Notes: generated from the letters alone by a model not told the origin. Counted from the stretch's first letter, positions 1 to 8,466 are shown. The stretch: 36,004 nt of DNA from a bacterium (GCA_021814545.1 JAKAID010000004.1:1-36004); one strand, 5' to 3'. Translations and numbers: made by a program.

Positions 1-1616
1 ATCGTTTCACGCTTCCTTTTATCCTCTTCCGCGTGCGCAGCCGCCTCGGCCTTCAGGCGCTCTATCTCATCTTTGTTCAAGCTCGTCGATGCCTCGATTT
101 TTACCGTCTGCGACTTTCCTGATGCCTTATCTTTCGCGGATACGCTCAAGATGCCGTTCGCGTCGATATCGAAGGTTACCTCCACCTGCGGCACGCCGCG
201 GGGCGAGGGCGGGATACCGTCGAGAATGAAGCGCGCGAGCGTCTTGTTGTCTGCCATGAGCGGGCGCTCACCCTGGCCAATATGGACCTCTACCGAGGTC
301 TGGTTGTCCGCCGCGGTCGAGAAAACCTGCGTCTTTGCGGTCGGTACCGTCGTATTCTTCTGAATCATGGGCGTCGCCACGCCGCCAAGCGTCTCAATGC
401 TCAAGGTGAGCGGCGTTACGTCGAGGAGAAGAATGTCCTTCACATCGCCCTGCAAAATACCCGCCTGCACCGCGGCACCGACTGCTACCACTTCGTCCGG
501 GTTGATGCCCTTGTGCGGCTCTTTACCGAACAACTTCTTTACCGCCTCCTGAATAGCAGGCATGCGCGTCTGGCCGCCCACGAGGAGCACCTCGTTTATG
601 TCGCCTATCTTCAAGCCTGCGCCCTTGGGGGCCGCGGCCGTCACCGCTTCTTTTACGAGCGCAATCGAGTGGTCGATCATGTCCTGCACGAGACTCTCAA
701 GCTTTGCACGCGAGAGTTTCATTACGAAGTGCTTCGGACCTGATGCGTCAGAAGTAATGTAGGGCAAATTTATCTCCGTTTCCATTGCGGTCGAGAGCTC
801 ATGCTTTGCGCGCTCCGCGGCTTCCTTCAGGCGCTGGACCGCGAGCGGGTCTTTTGAAATATCCACGCCCTCTGCCTTCTTATATTCGGCAATAAGGTGG
901 TCCATGATGCGCTTATCGAAATCATCGCCGCCAAGGTGCGTATCGCCGCCCGTTGCCTTTACCTCTACCGTCTGCTCTTTTGTTTCGGCATCAAAACCTA
1001 TCTCGAGCACCGAAATATCGAACGTACCGCCGCCGAAGTCATACACGGCGATTTTCTCGTTCTTCATACGGTTCATGCCGTAGGCGAATGCCGCCGCGGT
1101 CGGCTCGTTCACAATGCGGCGCACCTTAAAGCCCGCGATTTCTCCCGCGTTCTTCGTCGCCTGGCGCTGACTATCATCGAAATACGCCGGCACGGTGATG
1201 ACCGCCTCGTCGATAGATTCGCCGAGCTTCGCCTCCGCATCCGCCTTCAGTTTCTGCAATATCATCGAAGAGATTACTTCCGGCGAGTGCCATGTCTCAC
1301 CCATCTTCACTTCTATGCCGCCCTGCGCGGACTCCCGCACTTCGAACGGAAACAATGTGCGATCGCGCTGCACTTCCGTATCGTTGAATTTGCGGCCAAT
1401 GAGGCGCTTCACTGAGTAAATAGTGTTCTTCGGGTTCACGACCGCCTGGCGCTTCGCCAAGAGGCCGATGAGGCGCTCGTTCGCCTTGCTCATCGCAACG
1501 ATAGAGGGCGTGGTGCGGTTACCTTCGTGGTTCTCGAGGATTTTCGGTTCGCCGCCCTCCATTACCGCCATTGCCGAATTCGTCGTTCCAAGATCGATGC
1601 CTAATATTTTTGCCAT
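1..1616 (-). CDS. dnaK: Molecular chaperone DnaK (Hsp70), C-terminus cut by window edge
   Basis: ATP-driven Hsp70 chaperone that folds and refolds cytosolic proteins with GrpE and DnaJ. The gene is missing from the supplied ORF track because it runs off the window, but the minus strand is open from the ATG at 1616 to base 1 (538 complete codons). The N-terminus reads [15 protein letters not shown], the Hsp70 phosphate-1 loop. The nucleotide-binding domain continues with [13 protein letters not shown] and GGDDFDKRI. It is followed by the substrate-binding domain, with [17 protein letters not shown] and the conserved [11 protein letters not shown]. The helical lid is entered ([14 protein letters not shown]) and then cut, so roughly the last 80-100 residues should lie outside. 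It starts 5 bp after grpE and is the last visible gene of the hrcA-grpE-dnaK operon, driven by the CIRCE-regulated promoter. Whether dnaJ follows cannot be seen. Confidence 0.97.
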   Translation of the reverse strand, partial: MAKILGIDLGTTNSAMAVMEGGEPKILENHEGNRTTPSIVAMSKANERLIGLLAKRQAVVNPKNTIYSVKRLIGRKFNDTEVQRDRTLFPFEVRESAQGGIEVKMGETWHSPEVISSMILQKLKADAEAKLGESIDEAVITVPAYFDDSQRQATKNAGEIAGFKVRRIVNEPTAAAFAYGMNRMKNEKIAVYDFGGGTFDISVLEIGFDAETKEQTVEVKATGGDTHLGGDDFDKRIMDHLIAEYKKAEGVDISKDPLAVQRLKEAAERAKHELSTAMETEINLPYITSDASGPKHFVMKLSRAKLESLVQDMIDHSIALVKEAVTAAAPKGAGLKIGDINEVLLVGGQTRMPAIQEAVKKLFGKEPHKGINPDEVVAVGAAVQAGILQGDVKDILLLDVTPLTLSIETLGGVATPMIQKNTTVPTAKTQVFSTAADNQTSVEVHIGQGERPLMADNKTLARFILDGIPPSPRGVPQVEVTFDIDANGILSVSAKDKASGKSQTVKIEASTSLNKDEIERLKAEAAAHAEEDKRKRET

Positions 1617-1621
1617 AGTTG

Positions 1622-2110
1622 TTATTTAGATTTTTTTGCCTTGCTCACGATTACCCGCACCGGACGTATTACCTTCTCATTCAATGCATACCCCCTCTCG
1701 ATTACTTCTACTATCGCACCCTCAGGAAGCTCCGACTCGATTTCTCCCAACGCTTCGTGACGCGCGGGGTCAAACATCGTTCCCTTCTCCGCGCGGATGG
1801 ACTGGAGTCCGTGGCGCTTCAGCGCATCTTCAAGCTGGGTTTTGATGAGCATCATGCCCTTTCCTGCCGCACTCTCCGGGCCCGTCGCCGTGATACCGAG
1901 GTCGAAACTGTCCAAGACCGCCACTACGTCGCGCACGATAGCCTCATTCCCCATTTTCACCATTCGCTCCGTGCGCTCCGCTTCGTCTCGTTTGAAATTG
2001 ATAAGGTCCGCTTTCGCCCGCTTCCACCCCTGCAAATACTCTTCTCGCTCCTTCTTGCAACTCTCCAACTCATCGATCACTCCCTCCGTATTTTTTATTT
2101 CTTCGTCCAT
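1622..2110 (-). CDS. grpE: Nucleotide exchange factor GrpE
   Basis: GrpE releases ADP from DnaK and so resets the chaperone cycle. The protein has 162 aa, somewhat shorter than the roughly 200 aa of E. coli GrpE. The N-terminal half (about residues 1-60) is a charged coiled coil ([19 protein letters not shown]). The core holds the family signature of DSFDLGI followed by the beta-domain stretch [14 protein letters not shown] and [18 protein letters not shown] near the end, which contacts DnaK. It starts 1 bp after the hrcA stop and ends 5 bp before dnaK, so the three genes are translated from one message. The acidic N-terminal tail found in many GrpE proteins is nearly absent, in line with the general shortening of proteins in this window. 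Confidence 0.96.
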   Translation of the reverse strand: MDEEIKNTEGVIDELESCKKEREEYLQGWKRAKADLINFKRDEAERTERMVKMGNEAIVRDVVAVLDSFDLGITATGPESAAGKGMMLIKTQLEDALKRHGLQSIRAEKGTMFDPARHEALGEIESELPEGAIVEVIERGYALNEKVIRPVRVIVSKAKKSK

Positions 2111-2111
2111 A

Positions 2112-2816
2112 TTATTCTTCGTTATGTTTCTTTTTCTTCTTGCCCGACTTCAGCCCTTTAAACAACTCAACCGATTGCTGGTAATCCATTCGCTTCGGAC
2201 CGATCGAGAGCAGTAATATCGTTCTGTCCCCTTCGTCGTACCGCGCCGCGATAACAGAGAGCTGATCAGAGTGTGTTACGGGACTCTCGCCCACGAACAC
2301 GCGGGGCCACATCTCACCCTCCTTCCACCAATCGCGCTTCTTTGTCAAACGTTCCTCCAATTGTTCAAAATCTTTCACCACGCCTACCAGCTCGTCTTTC
2401 GTTTCTGTTTCCAAGTGCTCAAGCAGTTCGCGAAGCCCGCTGCCGTACATTGTACCCCTTTTCGGGTCATATCCGACGCTCAACACCCTCAGTTGCTCCG
2501 ATATCTGCTGTACCACGGATTTCATATCATTCACAAAGAGCTCGCACTTCTGCTCTTTCTCCTCAACCGCTGCCTCGCGCGCGAGTAGGGTATCCGCAAA
2601 ATACCGGTAGGCCTTATCTGACGGAAAACGCCCGCCCGACGGGTGTTCCTGATAAAAAAATCCCGCCTCGGCGAGGGTATTTAACTCCCATCGAATCATT
2701 GCCGGCTTAATGCCGAAATCGTGGAGTTCGTAGAGATATTCCGAAGTGATGGGCTTCCCGTTCTTGATGAAATCCCTCACCGCGAATTCAAGTATCGCCC
2801 GTGTGCGATCCTTCAT
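2112..2816 (-). CDS. hrcA: Heat-inducible transcription repressor HrcA (shortened)
   Basis: Repressor that binds CIRCE operators and shuts off chaperone genes when free chaperone is plentiful. The N-terminus (about residues 1-70, with KNGKPITSEYLYE and MIRWELNTLAEAGF) is the winged-helix domain. The C-terminus (LLLSIGPKRMDYQQSVELFKGL) matches the family's closing segment, IGPxRMDY. At 234 aa it is about 100 aa shorter than typical HrcA (around 340 aa), so the central dimerisation/GAF-like part is reduced while both ends are kept. I chose ATG 2816 over the TTG at 2852 of the ORF track. The TTG start would lie inside the CIRCE operator and the -35 box, upstream of the expected transcription start. 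The gene overlaps nothing and leads the grpE-dnaK operon. A perfect CIRCE-type operator in front makes the identification secure despite the short length. Confidence 0.9.
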   Translation of the reverse strand: MKDRTRAILEFAVRDFIKNGKPITSEYLYELHDFGIKPAMIRWELNTLAEAGFFYQEHPSGGRFPSDKAYRYFADTLLAREAAVEEKEQKCELFVNDMKSVVQQISEQLRVLSVGYDPKRGTMYGSGLRELLEHLETETKDELVGVVKDFEQLEERLTKKRDWWKEGEMWPRVFVGESPVTHSDQLSVIAARYDEGDRTILLLSIGPKRMDYQQSVELFKGLKSGKKKKKHNEE

Positions 2817-2823
2817 ATCCAAA

Positions 2824-2852
2824 AGTATAGGATTAGCACTCAAGGGCGTCAA
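2824..2852 (-). promoter_or_regulatory. Sigma-70-type promoter of the hrcA-grpE-dnaK operon
   Basis: On the minus strand the -35 box is TTGACG (2847-2852) and the -10 box is TATACT (2824-2829), separated by exactly 17 bp. Only 7 nt lie between the -10 box and ATG 2816, so transcription should begin at or within a base or two of the start codon. This would give a leaderless or nearly leaderless message. Confidence 0.88.
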
Positions 2853-2859
2853 GTGCTAA
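2833..2859 (-). promoter_or_regulatory. CIRCE operator (HrcA binding site)
   Basis: Inverted repeat TTAGCACTC - 9 bp - AAGTGCTAA on the plus strand. It matches the CIRCE consensus TTAGCACTC-N9-GAGTGCTAA with one mismatch in the right arm. The -35 box of the hrcA promoter falls in the spacer and right arm, so HrcA bound here would directly block RNA polymerase. Confidence 0.95.
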
Positions 2860-2878
2860 AATCGCCGCTTCGAGAGTG

Positions 2879-3712
2879 TTAGGGGCACGTAGCGGTCGAA
2901 GTCGTAATGTTACCGGAATTATTGATGCCGACATGGAAACACGCCCCGCCCGGAGAAACCAATATGAGCCCGTTTGAAGATGTCGCAAACCCAAGATCTC
3001 CCGCAACTTTTGTTTTTACTCCTGTCGCCGTAAGATCTGTCGGCGTCGTGCCCACACCGAGCTTGCCCGTAATATTCACATTCCCCGCAAAAAACCCATT
3101 GTTCCAGGCGGCGCTTGAACCGCCGAGGTCGAACGTGCCTGCGGCGTTAGGCACGAGACTCGAGTCGAATGTCGCCGCCGAGATGCGCGAGATGGCGCCG
3201 TGCCACGAACGCGCCACCTTCGCGCGCGCTACGTTCGTGTTGTAATTTAGCGTAAGGTCCACTTGCACGACCGCGGTTCCGCCTGCTACTTCGTATTTCG
3301 TTACGGAGAAATTACCCACGGTAACCGTGTCGTCGGTCAACGCGACCGTGGTGCTCGCCGTGCCTGATGCGTCGATGGTTTTCAAGTAGACCGCGGTCGA
3401 AGATGCGTCAACGTAGATGAGCGTCTGGTCCTGCGTCGAGGAGGACATACGGAGAGAGAGCGTGGTACTCGCGACCCCCGAAGGATTTTGGATAAGACTC
3501 GACTGGCGCACGAGGCGCTGGATGGCGTTCGCCACGAACGACACTTGCTGAGTCACATTGTTCATTGAGTTCTGCCGTACCTCCGTTTGCGTAACCGAGG
3601 TCAAAATGTTCACCAAAAACACCGCGCTTATCGAAAAGATGACCGCATAGATAAGCACCTCAATAAGCGTGAACCCTGACCGTCGGTTATCACGTTCCAT
3701 CTTTTTCATCAT
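2879..3712 (-). CDS. Type IV prepilin-like protein with tail-fibre-like C-terminus
   Basis: Secreted or surface pilin-like protein of 277 aa. Residues 1-14 form a short positively charged leader, then comes the class III signal GFTLIEVLIYAVIFS: prepilin peptidase should cut after the Gly and methylate the Phe, and the Glu at +5 is present. A hydrophobic helix follows (about residues 14-37). The middle is Ser/Thr-rich and resembles minor pseudopilins. From about residue 195 the sequence has a repeat-like pattern seen in tail-fibre and adhesin stalks (AGTFDLGGSSAAWNNGFF, NITGKLGVGTTP). Two cysteines near the end (ACFHV and ATCP) could form a disulfide. Start choice is uncertain: ATGs occur at 3712, 3709 and 3700, all upstream of the cleavage motif. 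It lies 9 bp after the FtsQ-like gene and 62 bp before hrcA. No pilus assembly gene is in the window, so it may be displayed by a machine encoded elsewhere. Confidence 0.8.
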   Translation of the reverse strand: MMKKMERDNRRSGFTLIEVLIYAVIFSISAVFLVNILTSVTQTEVRQNSMNNVTQQVSFVANAIQRLVRQSSLIQNPSGVASTTLSLRMSSSTQDQTLIYVDASSTAVYLKTIDASGTASTTVALTDDTVTVGNFSVTKYEVAGGTAVVQVDLTLNYNTNVARAKVARSWHGAISRISAATFDSSLVPNAAGTFDLGGSSAAWNNGFFAGNVNITGKLGVGTTPTDLTATGVKTKVAGDLGFATSSNGLILVSPGGACFHVGINNSGNITTSTATCP

Positions 3713-3721
3713 ATCATAGGG

Positions 3722-4528
3722 TCATTTGTAATAGACGCGGTTCTCTACGCGGAGGTCGACGTACTGCAGCGCATTCCAATCTGCGTGTTCCACAATGTTC
3801 TTTAATACCTTGTCGAGCTCATTGGGGACAAAATCAAAACTCAAAAGCAGCGGGCCGCCGCGCACAGGATAAATAGCCCACTCCCGCAAGTCCGCATCCC
3901 TTACCGTCACGCGGGTAATGGCGATGCCGGCCCTCCTCACCGCATCCACGGTGCGCATCATGTGGTCGAACTGCGCTCCGGGGAGCACGCGCGTGCCAAG
4001 GGCGGGTGCCGTTGTGCTCGCATCCTGGATGTTCAATAGGAGTGAGCCCTCAAGGTCCGGGGTATCGAAATACGCGATGCCCTGCGGGTCGAACCCTACG
4101 CAACGGTCCGCGCACCAGACGCCCGCAAATTCACGCTCGTGCACCACAATGCTCACTATCTTCCTTGCAAGGTCCGTGTGAAGAGTGACCGAATCAATGG
4201 CGGGCTCATTCAACTCCTCCCCGTGCATCTCGAGCGAATGCGGCCAATACAAAATATTTTCCCGCTTGAACAGGCGCGGAAGCAGCGGGCGCGTATCGAG
4301 TTTGTTTGCGAGCGTGCGGAGTACCTCATCGCTGTCAGTAAGCCTCGCGCCCTCTACCGAAATACCGGTCACGGTGAACACATTCGAAAACCAGACGAGA
4401 TAGACGGCACCCCCTATCGCGGCGGCAAGCGCGAGACTCACGAGTATAACAACAAACATTCGCCGCCGCTGTGCGCGCGGACGCCGCGCTACGAATTCAC
4501 CCCTCGTGCTATGCAAGTCCCGTGCCAT
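3722..4528 (-). CDS. ftsQ: FtsQ/DivIB-like cell-division protein
   Basis: Bitopic membrane protein of 268 aa that in well-studied bacteria links cytosolic FtsZ assembly to the septal wall synthases through FtsB and FtsL. A basic cytosolic N-terminus (ARRPRAQRRR) is followed by one membrane helix at about residues 24-47 and a POTRA domain that begins FTVTGISVEGARLTDSDEV. The beta domain ends in VDLRVENRVYYK, which is the usual FtsQ C-terminal strand (IDLR...RVYYR). Length and topology match the family. Two cysteines (CADRC) sit close together in the extracytoplasmic part, unusual for FtsQ. It is not in a division/wall (dcw) cluster: the neighbours are a PKD-like membrane protein (10 bp upstream) and the prepilin (9 bp downstream). 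The family call is by sequence pattern, so the symbol is tentative. Confidence 0.72.
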   Translation of the reverse strand: MARDLHSTRGEFVARRPRAQRRRMFVVILVSLALAAAIGGAVYLVWFSNVFTVTGISVEGARLTDSDEVLRTLANKLDTRPLLPRLFKRENILYWPHSLEMHGEELNEPAIDSVTLHTDLARKIVSIVVHEREFAGVWCADRCVGFDPQGIAYFDTPDLEGSLLLNIQDASTTAPALGTRVLPGAQFDHMMRTVDAVRRAGIAITRVTVRDADLREWAIYPVRGGPLLLSFDFVPNELDKVLKNIVEHADWNALQYVDLRVENRVYYK

Positions 4529-4538
4529 TGTTTTGAAA

Positions 4539-5189
4539 TTAAGGGAATATCCGTATCGGGAACAAATAATCCTGCGATACGCCGTTGCCTTTCACTGAAA
4601 TCGTTGTCTGATAATCGCCCTCACGCGCCCAGCTGTGGCTTATCAGCTTCACCGATTCCTGGTCGACCGCACCCGTATCGCGAGCACCGTCGCCCCAGTT
4701 CGCCGTATAGGTCGTTCCGCGGTTGATGGAGAAGGTGAGCGGTGCACCTACGCGCGAAATGAGCGTCGCGGGAGGCGCGGGGGCGAGGTACTCGGCACCC
4801 GCCGGTACCACCATCGTGCCGCTCGCGTTACCCGAGAGCGCGGCAGCGGTGATAGGCGGCAGCGCGTCCGTTGAGCTTACCCCTATTATCGACTCTGCGG
4901 AATGCACGATACCCTTCCCGATACCGGTCAGCGCGCCCGAGACCTGTTCTTTTATTGCATCGAGCAGCGTCTTTTTCGCTTCGCCCACCACCTCGCTTGT
5001 ATACTCTTTTGTCTTTTCCTCCGCCTGCGTCTTTACCTCCCCTACCTTTTTCGTTACGTATTGTTGAACCTCCTGCCCCTTGCGCGCAACGGTGCCATTA
5101 TCCCACCAGCGGATATATGCAACATACGCCGCATATATTGCCGCGCAAAGGACCGCAAACCAAATGACTCTGCGAAGGAAATCACCCAT
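4539..5189 (-). CDS. Membrane-anchored coiled-coil protein with PKD-like C-terminal domain
   Basis: No named family recognised. The 216 aa protein starts with a membrane helix (VIWFAVLCAAIYAAYVAYI, about residues 8-26), then a charged, helical stretch (about 35-85) rich in Lys, Glu and Val that should form a coiled coil or amphipathic helix. A Pro/Ala/Ser-rich linker (about 105-140) follows. The last 75 residues look like a PKD or Ig-type beta-sandwich: TANWGDGARDTG followed by HSWAREGDYQTTISV is the usual PKD pattern of WxFGDG ... H.Y...G.Y.V...V. The topology suggests a surface or periplasmic protein on a stalk. It opens a small unit with the FtsQ-like and prepilin genes, right after the serS terminator, and a TACAAT box 7 nt before the ATG may be its promoter. 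Confidence 0.7.
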   Translation of the reverse strand: MGDFLRRVIWFAVLCAAIYAAYVAYIRWWDNGTVARKGQEVQQYVTKKVGEVKTQAEEKTKEYTSEVVGEAKKTLLDAIKEQVSGALTGIGKGIVHSAESIIGVSSTDALPPITAAALSGNASGTMVVPAGAEYLAPAPPATLISRVGAPLTFSINRGTTYTANWGDGARDTGAVDQESVKLISHSWAREGDYQTTISVKGNGVSQDYLFPIRIFP

Positions 5190-5196
5190 TTACTCA

Positions 5197-5202
5197 ATTG
5201 TA
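5197..5202 (-). promoter_or_regulatory. Putative -10 box, 7 nt before the PKD-like gene
   Basis: TACAAT on the minus strand, followed by 7 nt and ATG 5189. There is no convincing -35 box; the upstream DNA is the serS terminator. The position after a terminator supports a new start, and the distance implies a leaderless message. Confidence 0.5.
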
Positions 5203-5227
5203 ACAAAAACCCCGCCGTGTGGCGGGG
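5203..5227 (-). terminator. Rho-independent terminator after serS
   Basis: Stem CCCCGCC (5210-5216) and GGCGGGG (5221-5227) with a GTGT loop. On the minus strand it is followed by a T-rich tract (GTTTTTGTT). It begins 11 nt past the serS stop and ends the greA-lysS-serS reading direction. Confidence 0.88.
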
Positions 5228-5238
5228 CGTGTCTCCTG

Positions 5239-6510
5239 CTATTTCCCGATCGCCTCCTTGTGGAGGTACCCCTGGAGCACTTTCGGGACACGGATGGCCC
5301 CCTCTTTTGTTTGGTAGTTCTCAATAATGGCGATGAGCATCCTGCCTATCGCAAAGCCCGTGGCGTTCAGCATGTGGATGAACTCTTTTTTCTGTTCGCC
5401 CGTCGCGGCATCGGTCGCCTTGTACTTAATATTCACCCCGCGGGACTGGAAATCGGTCGTATTCGAACACGAGTTCGTTTCGCGATAGGTCCCCTGGCCC
5501 GGCAACCAGGTCTCCACATCGAACTGCCGCGCATCGGTCCACCCCATATCACCCGTGCAGATCTCCACCACGCGGTATGGCAGCTCAAGCTTCTGCATCA
5601 TTTCCTCCTGGCACGAGAGGAGGAAGCGATGTTCTTCTTCCGAGTGCTTCGGATTCGCAAATGAAAACATCTCCACCTTGTCGAACTGGTGCACGCGCAA
5701 GATACCCTTCGTATCTTTGCCGTATGAGCCCGCCTCTTTGCGGAAACACGTCGAAAATGCGACATAGCGGCGGGGTAGCGAGCTTTCTTCGAGTACCTCA
5801 TTCATATGAAGGGGGCCCATCGTATGCTCGGAACTCCCCACGAGGTACATTTCGTCTTTCTCCAGATAGTAGCGCTCGTCTTTCTGATCCGCGGCGAGGC
5901 GGCCCATACCCTCATAGACCTTCGGCTTTATCATCACCGGCGGCACCGCGGGCACAAACCCCTTCGCGGTAAGCGTATCGAACGCGAGCTGCACCAGCGC
6001 GAACTCGAGCATCGCCGCATCGCGCAGAAGATAGCCGAACCGGCTCCCGGACACCTCGGCCGCCTTTTTCACATTAATCAGTCCGAGATTCTCGCCGAGC
6101 GTCAGATAATCCTTCGGTGCGAAATCAAATTCCGGCTTCTTCCCTACCTCGCGCACCACCTTGTTCCCGCTCTCATCTTTACCTACCGGCACATCATCGA
6201 ACGGAATATTCGGGATACGCGAGAGCGCATCATCGCGTTTCGCCTTCAGGTCGGCCTGCGCCGCCTCGAGGTCCGCAAGCCGTTTCTTCAAAAGCTGTGC
6301 CTTGCTCAAAAGGTCCTCGCTCTGGCCCGCAGAGAGCTCCTTGCTCAATGCGTTCTGTTCAGCTTTCAACTGGTCAAAAATAGTGGTCTTCGCGCGCCAA
6401 TCTTCGTCCGCACGCAAAAACTTATCGACGATCTTCGGGTCCTGATTCTTCTTCTCCATCCCCGCGCGCGCTCTGTCCGCATGCTCACGAATGAAATTGA
6501 TATCAAGCAT
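5239..6510 (-). CDS. serS: Seryl-tRNA synthetase
   Basis: Class II synthetase that charges tRNA-Ser (and tRNA-Sec where present) with serine in the cytosol. It has 423 aa, the normal size. Residues 1-105 form the long antiparallel coiled-coil arm that reads the tRNA long variable arm (opening MLDINFIREHADRARAGMEK). The catalytic core follows, with motif 2 FRKEAGSYGKDTKGILRVHQF and motif 3 NATGFAIGRMLIAIIENYQ, then the usual ending VPKVLQGYL. The start at 6510 gives the canonical MLDxxFIRE N-terminus. It lies 5 bp after the lysS stop without an evident Shine-Dalgarno sequence, and is followed by a strong terminator. No missing catalytic motif was seen. Confidence 0.97.
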   Translation of the reverse strand: MLDINFIREHADRARAGMEKKNQDPKIVDKFLRADEDWRAKTTIFDQLKAEQNALSKELSAGQSEDLLSKAQLLKKRLADLEAAQADLKAKRDDALSRIPNIPFDDVPVGKDESGNKVVREVGKKPEFDFAPKDYLTLGENLGLINVKKAAEVSGSRFGYLLRDAAMLEFALVQLAFDTLTAKGFVPAVPPVMIKPKVYEGMGRLAADQKDERYYLEKDEMYLVGSSEHTMGPLHMNEVLEESSLPRRYVAFSTCFRKEAGSYGKDTKGILRVHQFDKVEMFSFANPKHSEEEHRFLLSCQEEMMQKLELPYRVVEICTGDMGWTDARQFDVETWLPGQGTYRETNSCSNTTDFQSRGVNIKYKATDAATGEQKKEFIHMLNATGFAIGRMLIAIIENYQTKEGAIRVPKVLQGYLHKEAIGK

Positions 6511-6515
6511 AGTAG

Positions 6516-7961
6516 TTATTTCTCATGCCTCATCAGAGGGAACAGTACCGCCTCACGGACCGGCTTATCCATGAGCACTGCGAACAAGCGCTCCGAAAGT
6601 CCGAACCCGGCCGCAGGCGGCATGCCGTACTCGAGTGCCTCCAGAAAATCTTCGTCGATGCGCTGCGCTTCTTTGTCGCCCGCATCGCGCAACGCCATCT
6701 GCTCCTCAAAACGCGCACGCTGGTCCCGCGGATCATTGAGCTCCGAGAAGCCCTTGCCAAGCTCAGTGCCCGCCGCAACCACCTGGAACCGCGCCACGCG
6801 ATTTGGGTCGCGCTCTGTCCGCTTCGCGAGCGGCTCGATGTCGACGGGCGGGTCTACCAAAAAGCAGGGCTGCTGGAGTTTCGGCCGCACCGTTTTCTTG
6901 TAGATGAGGTCGATGAGCCTCCCGCGCCCGAGCCCTTTCTCTACCTCGAGCTTCAGCGCGTTCGCGTACTTCGCGAGCTCATCGCGCGTCGTGTTCGTAA
7001 GGTCGAGCCCCGTCTCTTTTTTGAACGCGTCGTAATAGTCAACGGTTTTCCAGGGGCCGCTCCAATCAAGCGTTACTCCCCCGTGGGTCGTTTCGAGTTT
7101 TCCAAAAATGTTCCGGATGATGTTTTTGTACATCTTCTCAACGAACCCCATCATATCGTGGTAATCAGCGTATGCCCAATAGCATTCCATCTGGGTGTAG
7201 TCCTGCAAATGTTCACGGTCGATGCCCTCGTTCCTGAAAATGCGGCCTATCTCGAACACTTTTTCAAAACCACCCACGAGAAGCCGCTTCAATGGCAGCT
7301 CGAGCGAGATGCGCAAATAATAGTCGGTATCAAGCGCATTGTGGTGCGTAATGAACGGCTCCGCATCGGCGCCGCCGGGAACCGGTTCTAAGACCGGCGT
7401 ATCCACCTCGCGGAAACCGTGGCTCACGAGCGCATTGCGGACCGTGCTCCAGAATATATTTTTCTTTACGAAAAGGTCGCGCACCTCAGGATTCAGCAAA
7501 AGATCGAGATAGCGCTTTCTTAATTTAAGCTCGGCGTCCTCAATGCCGTACCACTCCGAAGGAATGGGGCGCATGCTCTTCGCGACGATGCGGAACTCGC
7601 GCGCAAGGACGCTCGGCTCACCCCGCTTCGTCTTGAAAAGCGTACCGCATGCCTCCACGAAATCGCCGATATCGGTCGTTGCCTGCGCGCGCGCAAGGTC
7701 CTTGCACTCAGCATCGTTCAATACCACCTGGAATTTCCCCGACTCATCTTTAATATCCAAAAACACGATCTTCCCCTGATCGCGCCATGCGGACACGCGG
7801 CCCGCAACGCACACCGCGTTCCCTGCCGTGAGCAGCTCATCAAAACGAGCGCCAAGTTCGACAAGGCCCATGTCTCGCCGCACCTTCGCGGGGTAAGGGT
7901 CCCCCGTCTTCTTATACTCCTCGAGTTTTTTTCGGCGTTCTTCGATGATCTCGTCCAACAT
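6516..7961 (-). CDS. lysS: Lysyl-tRNA synthetase, class II
   Basis: Charges tRNA-Lys with lysine. The product is 481 aa from ATG 7961. The ORF track start at 8009 would add 16 unusual residues (MWSTKWW...) and overlap greA, while 7961 gives MLDEIIEERRKKLEEYKKTG, the usual family N-terminus. An OB-fold anticodon domain (about residues 40-130) is followed by the class II core: motif 1 region VRDLFVKKNIFWSTVRN, motif 2 FRNEGIDREHLQDYTQMEC and motif 3 GFGLSERLFAVLM. The expected TSESPGGA/AEPF element appears as LEPVPGGADAEPF. It starts 16 bp after greA and ends 5 bp before serS, so the three are likely one unit. It is class II rather than the archaeal-type class I LysRS found in some bacteria. 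Confidence 0.96.
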   Translation of the reverse strand: MLDEIIEERRKKLEEYKKTGDPYPAKVRRDMGLVELGARFDELLTAGNAVCVAGRVSAWRDQGKIVFLDIKDESGKFQVVLNDAECKDLARAQATTDIGDFVEACGTLFKTKRGEPSVLAREFRIVAKSMRPIPSEWYGIEDAELKLRKRYLDLLLNPEVRDLFVKKNIFWSTVRNALVSHGFREVDTPVLEPVPGGADAEPFITHHNALDTDYYLRISLELPLKRLLVGGFEKVFEIGRIFRNEGIDREHLQDYTQMECYWAYADYHDMMGFVEKMYKNIIRNIFGKLETTHGGVTLDWSGPWKTVDYYDAFKKETGLDLTNTTRDELAKYANALKLEVEKGLGRGRLIDLIYKKTVRPKLQQPCFLVDPPVDIEPLAKRTERDPNRVARFQVVAAGTELGKGFSELNDPRDQRARFEEQMALRDAGDKEAQRIDEDFLEALEYGMPPAAGFGLSERLFAVLMDKPVREAVLFPLMRHEK

Positions 7962-7977
7962 ACGCGTGTATGGCCTT

Positions 7978-8448
7978 TTATCCGATTTCCACCACTTCGT
8001 ACTCCACAAGACCGCTCGGTGCTTTCACTTTTACCTTGTCGCCCACCTTTTTCCCGAGAATTGCCTGGCCAATAGGAGATTCGTTCGAGATGAGGCCCTC
8101 GAGCGGTTTTGCCTCGTTCGAACCGACCACGGTGTACTGGATTAGTTTGCCCTCTTTCTTCAGTTTCACCCGCGTACCGATGCGGACGGTCACGCCGCCG
8201 CTCTCAAGCTTGATGATGGAAGAATTGCGCAGCAATTCCTCGAGTTCCTCGATGTGCACCTCAAGACGCGTCTGGTCCTCGCGTGCTTCCTGGTACTCCG
8301 CGTTCTCTGAGAGATCGCCCAAGTCCTTCGCGTGGCGGAGGCGTTCCGCGACCACTTTGCGCCCCTCTGACTTCAATTTTGCGAGTTCCTCTACGATCGC
8401 ATCGTAGCGCTCCTTCGTGAGATAGTTCTTTTTAATAACTGCTGCCAT
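7978..8448 (-). CDS. greA: Transcription elongation factor GreA
   Basis: Secondary-channel factor that rescues backtracked RNA polymerase by stimulating cleavage of the nascent RNA 3' end. From ATG 8448 it has 156 aa, the normal GreA length; the ORF track start at 8478 adds 10 residues and lies upstream of a -10 box. The N-terminal coiled coil carries the tip DLSENAEYQEAREDQ with the conserved acidic pair (Asp and Glu) that positions Mg2+. The C-terminal FKBP-like domain has GLISNESPIGQAILGKKVGD. The gene leads greA-lysS-serS. A TATACT box ends 6 nt before the ATG, so transcription probably begins at the start codon. Confidence 0.96.
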   Translation of the reverse strand: MAAVIKKNYLTKERYDAIVEELAKLKSEGRKVVAERLRHAKDLGDLSENAEYQEAREDQTRLEVHIEELEELLRNSSIIKLESGGVTVRIGTRVKLKKEGKLIQYTVVGSNEAKPLEGLISNESPIGQAILGKKVGDKVKVKAPSGLVEYEVVEIG

Positions 8449-8454
8449 AGATTT

Positions 8455-8460
8455 AGTATA
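8455..8460 (-). promoter_or_regulatory. Putative -10 box, 6 nt before greA
   Basis: TATACT on the minus strand, then 6 nt, then ATG 8448. I found no good -35 box, because the upstream DNA is a GC-rich hairpin. The spacing predicts a leaderless greA message. Confidence 0.6.
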
Positions 8461-8466
8461 ACCGAT

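Noticed and set aside
5806-6903. 365 aa plus-strand ORF
   Set aside because: Antisense shadow spanning serS and lysS, with no recognisable domain.
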